A DNA stretch of 64,000 nt, from NCBI GenBank assembly GCA_039519185.1, contig CM076850.1, forward strand, positions 89,076,270 to 89,140,269. The letters run 5' to 3'. The notes under the pieces were generated by a model that saw only the letters and a program-made list of their open reading frames with translations, did no database searches and had not been told where the DNA came from. Each line of letters opens with the position of its first letter. Position 1 is the first letter of the stretch. Positions 49,022 to 58,672 of this stretch are shown piece after piece. This DNA comes from Astragalus membranaceus (lineage: Eukaryota; Streptophyta; Magnoliopsida; Fabales; Fabaceae). The translations under genes were made by a program, and so were the position numbers.

Positions 49022-49510
49022 TGTTGCGCCCGAAAAAGTCCCCGAGGGAGAACCTTCCTCGTTCACAACTTTTCTTAAGACAATGAAGCCGCCACTAATA
49101 TTTATCAAGGAAAATATTAGGAAAACCTTTTATTGGAAAGCGATTGGCCTTTGAAAACTGAGAGTTTTGGGTTCGGGGGTCGGTTACGCGCGGGGAAGGT
49201 ATTAGCACCTCACGCGTCCTCTCTACTGAGAGGGAACCTTTAATTAAATGTGTGGTTTTAAGTGTTGATTTGAAAAATACCTAATTTGCCTCTTTATTTC
49301 TTATTGAAAAATGAATTAAAGAACTTAATAAAATTTTTTATTTTTGGCGAGAAAGGAAGAAAAAAGGGTTTTTAGAAAGAAGTGCTTGACGGGACATGGC
49401 CCGCTCCTACGTATCTCCCGGTGCGATGGAGAATTCAAAGCTACGTAGTTCTTGTTTGTTTGGAAAACGGTTTTTGTTTTTTATCTTGTTTAATTGTGAG
49501 AATTGAGCTT

Positions 49511-49784
49511 TCATGATGATCAATTGAGCAAAGGCTCCAAGTGACCACCATTAGCACTCCATTGTTAATAATCATGCAAGCAAAGGCTTCGCAAGACTAC
49601 TAACAAAGTTTTTGATTTAGTGAAAATATTTAGGAAAATTAGGCGTTCATGATGATCAATTGAGCAAAGGCTCCAAGTGATCGCCACTGGTACCTCATTG
49701 TTAATAATCATGCAAGCAAAGGCTTCGCAAGACTACTTAACAAAGTTTGATTTTGAAGAGTTTTCGCAATTGGATTGATTCTCG
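49511..49784. repeat. 137-bp tandem duplication in the LTR
   Basis: Both copies contain TCATGATGATCAATTGAGCA and CATGCAAGCAAAGGCTTCGC. The copies have diverged at several positions. Confidence 0.88.
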
Positions 49785-50610
49785 TTTAGGGAAAAGAAAA
49801 TCTGTTATTTTGAAAAAAAGGTTGGTGAGAAAAAGGTTTACTTAGGGGAAAGAAGTATGTTTGTATTTATTTTAATTTAGAAATTGTTTGTTTTAAATAG
49901 GGATTTTAGGACATGATCCGTAACGGTTCATTTGTAGTCCTAAAAAGCTGACTAATCCGACTGTACAGTCGACTTAATCCCCTATTTATATTTTTGAAAT
50001 TTTTATAAAATAATTTGTGTATTTAAAAAAATTAATGACGACACTAACAATTAATAAAGCGTAAAGTTAATAAATAAATAACTATACATATAAATAAATA
50101 AATGAATAAATAATAAATAATTATTTACATAGATAAATAAACAATATAAATAATAAATAGGTATGTACATAAATAAACAGTATACATAATAAATAAATAT
50201 ATACAAAAATAAATAAATAAATTAAATAAATAAATGCAAAACTAACCTCCAGCTGATCAATGCGATCAACGCCGAAACGGACCGAGCAATCTGACCATAT
50301 CAACCGCGAATCGGACTCCTATCTGCTCCGTTTTCACCCGAAAACCACCAAGTAAAGGACCTCAACGGCCATCCCAAATATAACTAAAGACGGGCTTTTA
50401 ATCTAACGGACTGCAAAAGCTAGTCCAAAAGAATTAAAGACTGGCTTTTAATCTAATGGACTGCAAATGCTAGCCCAAAAGATCACTTAGCCCATCAATC
50501 ACCCATGTCCATAGCCTTTGCATCTCCATCTCTTTTATAGCCAAAGGCTAGGTAGTTCTTGTTTCTCCCAAGCAATGTGGGACTAAAACAACATAGAAAA
50601 GCAATTTTCG

Positions 50611-50950
50611 TTTTTCTCAAACCAGCCATATTGACAATGCGATTTCGGATTCGTTAACCGTTGGATCATCGTTGTTTTTTGACACCAGGTTCATGAGACA
50701 TCCATCTTCACTTCTACCGTTCGGATCGTCGAAACGAGGTCTGAGGAGAGAGAAATTGCCTTCGCAAAAGTAGAAAAAACAACTCCCATTTTTCTCAAAC
50801 CAGCCACCGTACAAGTGCGATTTTGGATTCGTTAACCGTTGGATCATCGTTGTTTTTTGACACCAAGTTCATGAGACATCCATCTTCACTTTCACCGGTC
50901 GGATCGTCGAAATGATGTCCGAAGAGAGAGAAATCACCTTTGCAAAGTAG
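50611..50950. repeat. 178-bp tandem duplication in the LTR
   Basis: Both copies contain TTTTTCTCAAACCAGCCA and CGTTAACCGTTGGATCATCG. The second copy ends at about 50950. Confidence 0.9.
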
Positions 50951-51240
50951 CTGCAGTTTTGGGTACTTGGTTTATTTTTGTATTTTTGTAACTTTGACAT
51001 TCTTTGGCCAAGTCATGTACATGGACATTCTCCTTTTTTTTTGTAATAATAATCTTTTATTGCACCTCCCCTTTTTTATTTTCTTTTGTAATTTGTATTA
51101 TTTCTTATCTATTTTATTTTTTTATTTTTGTTTTTTTAATTAAAGATATTGTACCAAGAAAAATAACTTAAATCTACTATGTAATTTTTGTGTTGAAAGT
51201 TAGGGTTTGGACCTAAGCCGGACAAAATTGGGGTATGACA

Positions 51241-51375
51241 GCTGCCCCTCTTTATTTGGATTTTACCAAGAAATATGAATTGCGCGAGACATATTTCGAA
51301 GGTAAAATAGAAATAAAGAATTCAGAAATTATACCAATTTTGTCCATTTAGAGAAATCCGAATTTTTTTTTTTTT
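51241..51375 (-). mobile_element. Stub of Ogre-type internal region
   Basis: About 135 bp beginning with the polypurine tract, similar in layout to 13182-13310, and ending at a poly-T run. The rest of this element is lost. Confidence 0.65.
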
Positions 51376-51562
51376 GGAAAGATAGACACTTTCGTGTTGG
51401 TGCGAAAATAGTAAATGAACACTGACGTGCAGACAGAAAAGTAAAATGGGCACTTGGCGTGCAGACAGAAAAGTAAAATGGGCACTTAGCGTGCAGAAAG
51501 CGGTAAATTTCCCAGACTGCCTAAAAACCTGCCTAAAAACAGAAAAGTAAAATGGGCACTTT
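51376..51562. repeat. 32-bp minisatellite at a rearrangement junction
   Basis: AGAAAAGTAAAATGGGCACTT occurs three times (about 51437, 51469, 51540), the first two at 32-bp spacing and preceded by GTGCAGAC. It lies between the Ogre stub and copia gag. Confidence 0.8.
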
Positions 51563-52143
51563 GCTTCAAGCTTTGCTTGAAGCTCCTCCACTTTAAAGTC
51601 ATCTGGTAGAGTTGTATCTTCAATACTGTTGACTACCCAGCCAAACCTCTTAGTCAAGGACCTTAGGAATTTCTTACAAATCACCTTTTCTGTAAGAGTT
51701 TCCCCATACATTGTCATAGTATTAGTGATCTTCGTTAACCTTATAAAGAAGTCAGAAATACACTCCCCATCATTCATCCTTAGTGTTTCATATTGAGCTC
51801 TTAGAGCCTGCAACTTCTCTTCTTTGATAGGAGCAGCCCCTGTGTAGTACTGTTCTAAGGCATCCCAGGCAGCCTTAGAAGTCTCTAGGTTCCTTATCCT
51901 ATCAAAGTTGGTTTCATCACATCCTTGATGAATGAGATACATAGCTTTGAAGTCCTTTTGCTCATTTTCATTGAAGGTGTTAGTTTGGGCAGGAGTAGGA
52001 TTTTCAGCCAATGGCTCAAAGCCATCTTTGACTATTCTTAAGACCCCATGACAGCCAAGAACTGTCTTCATCTGAATGCACCATCTGTCATAGTTTTTCC
52101 CATCCAATTTAGGGACTTGTGTGTTTAAACCTGTACTTGTCAT
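51563..52143 (-). pseudogene. Copia gag, 3' truncated
   Basis: Starting at the Met codon 52143-52141, the frame reads VPKLDGKNYDRWCIQMKTVLG, then AWDALEQYYTG and the KLQALRAQYETLRM segment typical of the copia UBN2 Gag family. I chose this Met because it precedes the conserved VPKLDG start; upstream codons to 52194 have no family match. About 193 Gag codons are kept. The frame then runs without a stop into the minisatellite and Ogre stub (to 51322), so the zinc knuckle and all pol domains are absent. Confidence 0.88.
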
Positions 52144-52375
52144 CTTACAAACTGAAACTTTAAACACTAAAACAATTAGCCACTGCTGCTGCACAGTTTC
52201 ACACTGTGTAGGCTTTAAAATAGGAAAGATTTAAAGAAGCTTTAAGAAGAACACTCACATGCACAGCCACTTGCTGTTTTAAAAAATTCTTGACACTTAA
52301 ACAAGAAACTTTAAAGAAATCTAAAAGAAAGAGATAGAGTTTAGAAATTTTCCTGTTTTCCCTAGATTGTAACTA

Positions 52376-52389
52376 GCTCATTGATACCA
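52376..52389 (-). promoter_or_regulatory. Copia primer binding site
   Basis: The minus strand reads TGGTATCAATGAGC directly after the LTR end. It is a copia-type iMet site, shorter in perfect match than TGGTATCAGAGC. Confidence 0.85.
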
Positions 52390-53695
52390 TGTTGAATTTT
52401 CTCACCATTTGCTTGGTTTTCTTGCAGGTTGCCAAAAATCAGATACAGGGGGTGCAAGTATCACAATAACCAGTTACTGGCCCAGCCCACTACTTGACTT
52501 ACCTGCTTTACAAACAAACAATACGGAAGCGGGTTTTTGCGCACCCGAACCCGGTTGAAGCGGGTGTGCACGCGGATCCTCTTGACCCGCTCCACTACCC
52601 AGAGTATAAAAGCCAAAACCCTAACACAGTTGCCAGAAATTCAAGAACTCAGTCTCTCTCTCTCTCTACGTCGTTCTCCTCCGTGCTCTCTCTCGTCTTC
52701 TCCACTAAACCAACCCTGGTTCTTGATTATCTCCTGGATTCTGATGAAGACACGCTTCCAACTTCACAATGAAGCTTCGCTTCACCACGAGGAACAAGTA
52801 TAACCCTTTCTTCTTGCTAAGAACTCTTCTCTATTTCACTCGGTTTGAAACCCTAAGTTTCAACACTGACTTTGCTTTGTTTCTTTGCTGTTTCTGGTTC
52901 GATCTGAACGGATCTTGAAGCTATGCCCAACGATCCTACAGAACGAAGGTATAAAGTTTTCTTTCTTCTCAGAATCCTTCTCTGCTTCGTACTGTTTGAA
53001 AACCCTAAGATTCCGAGTTTGTTGTTTCAGGCTCTCTTATTGCTAGGTTTTGCTGCGGACCCTTCCACTAGGCAAAACCTTCACTTAGATTCTGAGTTGC
53101 TTAGGTTTTGACGATCTTTTTGGTTCAAAGCCCTAACTGCTGTGTTTGTTGTTTTGTATGTAGCTGAACCGTGTTCAATGGAGAACACCAGTAACATCAA
53201 TGATGAATCTCCACCTGAGATTCAAAGGTATAACTCCCTTTCTTTCACTTATCTTGCTTGATTCTTCCTTGTTGAATGTGTTTGCTATTTGAACAAACAT
53301 TAACTCATTTGTTCTTCTGTTTTGTGAGGTTTCACACCTTGAAGATCCTCTCAAAACTCAGTCAGAACCTTGAAGAAAAAACGCAGAAGAGAAGAAAGCT
53401 TGGAAGCAATGTGAAACTGAAAAATGTAAATTGTATATTAATTGTAATCTCTGTTTTACAATTCTGTGTGTTATCCTATTTAGCTGTACATAATAGACTA
53501 TATATACAGGTTTTGGGTTAAGTTTGTTATTAAGAACAAGCTTAACTAAATCAGTTTGTTAGGAACAAACTGTTAGTTACTTAGTTTGTAACAAACTTAT
53601 CTAACAACTTAGTTAATCTTAGATGTTGGATTAAACAATTAATCTAAGGCTAAGATTAAAAGATAATCTAAGGTGAGAATTACCAAAATCCAACA
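52390..53695 (-). mobile_element. Copia 5' LTR, complete
   Basis: 1,306 bp. On the minus strand it runs TGTTGGATTTTGG to GAAAATTCAACA. A sense TATA (minus strand, opposite CTATATATACA at about 53499) fits a copia promoter. On the opposite (plus) strand there is a second promoter-like block: TATAAAA at 52605, a CT-rich leader, and three splice-donor-like sites. Confidence 0.9.
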
Positions 53696-54364
53696 CGAGT
53701 AAGGATAATGTATCTTGATGATTATTTATATGGTTGTGATTTCTTAGCACTTTTAAGATTTTAAGTGTTCGATGTTGTAATATGTCTTACGTGTTTAAAT
53801 TTTTGAGTATTTTCTTTAATGTATTACATGATTTGGCTGCCACCTTAATTAATTCGTGTTTTTTGAATCTACTTTTCAAGCGTCTACTTGTCCCTTGAAC
53901 TAATTAATACTCAATGCAATACATTATACATAGTATTTAAATACTACTTAATGTAACTCGTGCATAGCATAAACATATGTTCCGAGAAAAACCTTTCATT
54001 TTTTATTTCCTTAAAAAGTGAAGACTTAATTTAATACGTAGTACTGGGGCTAATGCAATACATAGTGTTCTATGATATAATAAAATAATGTGAACTCCTA
54101 ATATCCGATTTAATATAATTTTAACTCTATTCTTTTAGATTTTAATGAAAAGAATTATTCAACATAGTAAAAGCAACAAAATAATAAGGACAAAAAATTG
54201 AATTTAAACCACATTAAAAATACTATTTGAATAGGTTAAAAAAATATTCTTTTGACTAGACTAAAATAAATAATTTAAGTTGAATAAAAATAAATACATA
54301 ATTTAAGTTACTTAAAACAAATTAGTAATTTAAGATCTTTTAGTCAATTGAAAATTTGAGGTAA

Positions 54365-54895
54365 AGAAGTGAGTTTAAATGTGAGATAAAAAATTTAAGA
54401 CATGATGAGAGAAAGTGTGACCCACAAAAATAAAAAATTAGATAGAATAACTATGGATTTCCAAATTTCCCCTCAAAAAACAAAAACTTAAGGGGGCAAT
54501 TTGGTAATTTGATTAGTTGTTTATTTTCTCAAATAGATATTTTAGACATGGGTAGTTTGGTATTTTTGATAGTGATCGAGGTGATTAAATAGATACTCGA
54601 TAGTTTTTTTGACAAAAACAGATACTTGATATATAGTTGAAAAATATATAGTTGATGATTAGTATTTTGATTAAATAGATAGAGAGAAATTTGAGAAAGA
54701 TAAGAGTGAGAGAGAAGTAAAAAATAGGGTTTTAAATGTGAGATAAAAAATTTTAAGAGATGATGGGGAAAGTGGAACCCACAAAAAATGAGATAGAATA
54801 ATTATAAATTTCCAAAAAAAAGCCTTAAAAATGTAAAAGGTTAAATGGGCAATTTGGTAATTTTACTAATCCTTTCTTTTCTTATATAGGTAGTT
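54365..54895. repeat. Diverged direct duplication (about 170 bp, 363 bp apart)
   Basis: Copies lie at about 54365-54540 and 54728-54895. Both run from AAATGTGAGATAAAAAATTT through (T/A)ACCCACAAAAA to GGGCAATTTGGTAATTT. Confidence 0.8.
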
Positions 54896-55299
54896 GGTTG
54901 ACTTAGCAGTGTTGGGGCCTTTTTTTTCAAAAAATTGTAGGCCTAAAGCTATTGTTTTGCCCTGGGCCTTTGGGCCGGCCCTGCCCACTCGTTATCCCCA
55001 TCGTCCCTAGACTTTCCCTGTTCCATTCTGACTTCCCCCCCCCCCCCCTCCCCAATCTCCATTGGGACTCAAAAAATCATTAAAAACTTATAATAACATC
55101 TAATAAGAACTGAAAATGACATAAAAGTTAGAATAAAAACATTTTTTAGACTGAAAAAATATAGTTTAATATTTTAATATAAAAATATAAAAGTTAGTAT
55201 TCCTTTTATATTTTGATATTAAAAAAGTATAAAATAAAAATTAGAAACATAAAATTTAGTGCATTTTAATCTTTTATTAATACTGCCCTTTTATATTTT

Positions 55300-55474
55300 G
55301 GGTGCACCTAATACGGACCCCTAAAAAATGGTCCACCGGTGGACCTTTACCATTTTTTGTAAGTTTTAATAAAATATTATTGTTTTTTTTTATTATTATA
55401 AAATTCATTTTTTACTAAAAATAGTAAAGGTCTGCTAGTGGACCTTTTTTGAGAGGTCCATATTAGATGCACCC
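55300..55474. mobile_element. Hairpin MITE, 175 bp
   Basis: Almost the whole element is an imperfect inverted repeat with arms of about 58 bp: GGGTGCACCTAATACGGACC against the complement of GGTCCATATTAGATGCACCC. The centre is AT-rich. No clear TSD. Confidence 0.85.
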
Positions 55475-55477
55475 ACG

Positions 55478-55735
55478 TTAAATATGTTTTTGGTCTCTAT
55501 AAAATTAGATTTTTTTGGTGTTAGCCTCTTAAAAAAATTCACCTTTTTTGGTCTCCCAACTTTTCTTTTTCATACATTTTAGTCCCTCATTACTTTTAAT
55601 AATGCTTTTAAGCGCTATTAAAAGTTATGACGAACTAAAGCTAATAAAAAAATTGGGGTACTAAAAGTAGGGGAATTTTTTTAAGGAACTAATACAAAAA
55701 AAAACCCAAATTTTCTAGGGACAAAACAGATTTAA
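55478..55735. mobile_element. Legume-style MITE, about 250 bp
   Basis: The left end TTAAATATGTTTTTGGTCTC and the reverse complement of the right end TTAAATCTGTTTTGTCCC are inverted repeats. TTAA is at both borders, which suggests a TTA/TTAA target. This terminus is a type I associate with legume genomes. Confidence 0.8.
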
Positions 55736-56936
55736 TCCAATTTTTAATTAAAAACAAATATACAAAGACTAAAAAAACCAATTACTTATAATATAATACA
55801 TCTATCTATATCTATGTCTATAATAAAAGCACTTATGTATTGTACTCTACTTGGGGCGGGGGCATGATCCCAATTTTATCCACAAATTGATCACGCGCGC
55901 GGAAGGGGCTGGGAGGGGGTTCTTCCCCATCCCCATTGGGGAAAAATCCCCTGGTCGCGGAGAACCCCGCGCACAGGTAGAAATGGCCAACTCTACAAGG
56001 CACTCAGTCAATGGGTTAGTGACCGGACCAGTGGGTCATTAATTGAAGCACCTGACCCATTCACAATTAAAAAATATCGAAAAATTCCTGTTATGTATTA
56101 ATTCCATACATGAGAATGTGTCAAAACTCTCAAGTTACTCATGGTTAGCGCTTGGGTTTGATAGTGTGTCTTTTTTTTTCTATATGTGACTTGAAGAGTG
56201 GTTACTCACGGATACCAGTGACTTTTGTAACGCCCAAATATTTAATTAAATTATTTAATTAAATAGTTAGGTATTCCATTATTTATTTATTTATTTATTT
56301 GATTGGTGTAAATATATTAGCTTTGACTAAGAGACGTATAATTGGAATCAGGAGGTGGTGCTAGTGATCGGGCTTAAGTCGGAGGAAGCCCGCGATCCAA
56401 GCCCAAGGTGTAGGCGCATGAGGGGAGTGTGGTGAGGGTTGGAGCATTGCGCATTTTTGAGAGGAAAAGAAAGAAAGGCTTGCGAAATAGAGAGAGGAGA
56501 AGAGAGAAAGGGTGTACGGCGCGCACAAGGGAGAAGAGGATTCGCGAATTCCAAGGGAGAGAAGAGAAGCTCGGTTGCTGTGGTTTCTTGGTGTTCCCGT
56601 GAAGAGATCATCATCTTCGGAAAACCTAAGGTAGGGGTGGGTCTTGCTTTATAATTGGGCATATGATGGGATGTATGTGGGGTTAGGATCTATGTCACCT
56701 TAGGTTTGTTGTTTAATGTCTGATTAGCGATAGTTGAAATATAACCATGTTGATTGAAATCTTTGATTGATAATGACTTGTAAAGATTGGGTGTTTTGAT
56801 GATGGTTATTAAGAAATTGGTGTTTTGATGTTGTCATGGTCGTACATGAGGTGTTTGATAAATTTGGTTGCGTCGTTGTTCAAATCCTAGGCGCCACGGG
56901 CGCCATTGTTGTTGCCATTGTCATGTGCCAGCTTTT

Positions 56937-57370
56937 GTGTTGCTGTCTGTGTCTAAGTACTGGGCGTCAATGTTGCTGCCTCCGCCAGTTTTTGTGTTGC
57001 TGCCTGTGTCTTAGTGCTGGGCGCCAATGTTGCTGCCTGCGCCATTTTTTGTGTTGCTGCCTGTGTCTAAGTGTTGGGCGCCAATCTTGCTGCCTGCGCC
57101 AGTTTTTGTGTTGCTGCCTGTGTCTAAGTGCTGGGCGCCAGTGTTGCTGCCTGCGCCAGATTTTGTGTTGCTGCCTGTGTCTAAGTGCTGGGCGCCAATG
57201 TTGCTGCCTGCGCCAGTTTTTGTGTTGCTGCCTGTGTCTAGTGCTAGGCACCAATGTTGCTGCCTGCGCCAGTTTTTGTGTTGCTGTTTGTGTCTAAGTG
57301 CTGGGCGCCAGGATCCCCTTCATGCGCCAGTTTCTGTGTTGCTGTGTTGCTGGGCGCCAGGATCCCCTAT
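56937..57370. repeat. 60-bp minisatellite in the LTR, about seven copies
   Basis: The unit has TGTTGCTGCCTGTGTCTAAG, TGCTGGGCGCCAATGTTGCT and GCCTGCGCCAGTTTTTGTG blocks. Because 60 is a multiple of three, long Cys-rich or Arg/Gln-rich frames appear on both strands (for example 56836-57297); these are not genes. Confidence 0.93.
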
Positions 57371-57997
57371 GGGCGCAAGTTTCTGGATTTGTGTTGTGTT
57401 CCCTGTTAGGCGCCCAGTGCCTGGGCGCCATTTTCAGGATGCTGCCCAAATGTTCCCCGGTTTTGTTTTTGTCATATCTTTTGACTCGGGTGTCCGTTTT
57501 AAGTGTTTCAAAGTGCGTTGTGAAGCTTATCCAGTTGCCTACAGTTACATTTTGTTTTAAGATAAAAATTATTATTTTTCTGATGGTTTCTAGGCGCCTC
57601 AAGTGGCTGTCCCCGGCGGTCGTTGTTGTTGACGTTGTAAAATTATTTCAGTGTCTAAAACCCTTTCTTTTTGGTGTCTAATGACCAAATGATAATGATG
57701 TTGTTAATGACGACGGGCCTAATGGCCAAATGATGATAATGACGTGGATGATGTTGTTGTTGTGATGACTTTGATCTATTGGATTGTTCATGAAGTCGCA
57801 TGCATTACATATGCATATATATATTGACGATGTGAGGTTTCCGCCTTCGAGCTATTGACGATGATGATGCTCAAATATTGACGATGTGCCCAATGGCAAA
57901 ATTATTGACGATGATGGTACCACATGCATTGCACTTCATACATTCATCCTTATCATTGATGATATTACTTTGGTTGATATGTATATATTTATGTGAC

Positions 57998-57999
<2 letters not shown>

Positions 58000-58058
<59 letters not shown>
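58000..58058. repeat. (TA)n microsatellite
   Basis: About 29 TA units inside the 5' LTR. Confidence 0.93.
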
Positions 58059-58059
<1 letters not shown>

Positions 58060-58557
58060 CTGTGGTTGATGTAGTTCATTACTCTGGCATACTGCCTATC
58101 ATAAACTTTATTATATTGTTTGAGACTCACCCCTTATGTTGAATATTACTCTATAGGTAACCGTACGTGAAGGCTTTTAACCCTTCATTCCTCGAGTCGG
58201 TCGTTTGTCTGATACGTAGCACCTGGGGGGCGAACATTAGCTATTCTAGTTGTTATGTTATGTGATACTGTTGGATGTTTTGTATTAGTACCGTTATAAC
58301 AATGTTTTGGGAACTGTTTCCTTTTATTCCGCTGCGTGATGATGAACTATTATTATGTAGACTGACTAGTTGTTGAGGGTTCGCCCATTATTTGATGAAC
58401 TACGTATCATGTCTTTTGAAATGATGATTTATTATCAATTTGTGTTTTGTTGATTTGAAGTAAATGTAGCATCCCTTTTTGGATGAACTTAAAAATGATT
58501 TTTAAACTCTGATATTTTTATTATAAATTGCCGGGTAGAAATGGGGTGTTACATTAG

Positions 58558-58570
58558 TGGTATCAGAGCA
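58558..58570 (+). promoter_or_regulatory. Primer binding site, tRNA-iMet type
   Basis: TGGTATCAGAGCA lies 4 nt after the LTR. The leader CAGTCTGTCCGGCCAAG that follows is shared with the non-autonomous element (minus strand near 24970). Confidence 0.94.
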
Positions 58571-58672
58571 ATTCAGTCTGTCCGGCCAAGTTGTCCAGTC
58601 TTAGTGTCTTTTGACAATTAAGAGTTGTTAGATTAGTTCTAATTGTCGTTTGTGCTGCAGTGTTAAGTTGAA

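Larger units (their letters stand above)
49022..51240 (-). mobile_element. Ogre/Tat-type LTR of a third family
   Basis: 2,219 bp. On plus it starts TGTTGCGCCC and ends GGGGTATGACA, followed by GCTGCCCCTCTTT (minus-strand polypurine tract), so it is a 3' LTR. It contains two internal duplications: a 137-bp direct repeat starting at 49511 and 49648, and a 178-bp repeat starting at 50611 and 50789. Between 50040 and 50240 it is almost pure AAATAAATA-type sequence. Confidence 0.86.
48287..53695 (-). mobile_element. Ty1/copia element, minus strand, internally rearranged
   Basis: It is bounded by TGTTGAATTTTC at 48287 and CCAACA at 53695, with flanks CGATT and CGAGT that match at four of five bases, a probable mutated TSD. 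The right (5') LTR is complete. A primer site and a gag start follow on the minus strand. The left LTR is truncated and deleted. An Ogre-type LTR plus a little of its interior replaces the pol region. Confidence 0.85.
53701..56220. other. AT-rich intergenic or relic sequence
   Basis: No gene is visible. It contains a diverged direct duplication, a C14 tract (55035-55048), two MITEs and a GC-rich patch (55850-55985) with GGGGAAAAATCCCC-type inverted sequence. Probably old transposon remains. Confidence 0.6.
56226..58553 (+). mobile_element. 5' LTR of the Tekay-like element
   Basis: 2,328 bp, TGTAACGCCC to GGGGTGTTACA. It contains a 60-bp minisatellite (56937-57370) and a (TA)n tract (about 58000-58058). 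The visible part of the 3' LTR differs at roughly a dozen positions before the minisatellite. Confidence 0.94.

Noticed and set aside
49022..51375. LTR C as a solo LTR
   Set aside because: A polypurine tract and about 135 bp of interior follow it, and the flanks AGAAG and GCTGC do not match as a TSD. It is a truncated element end.
56836..57560. Long Cys-rich and Arg/Gln-rich frames on both strands in the 5' LTR
   Set aside because: They are translations of a 60-bp minisatellite whose length is a multiple of three. There is no start context or domain, and they lie within an LTR.
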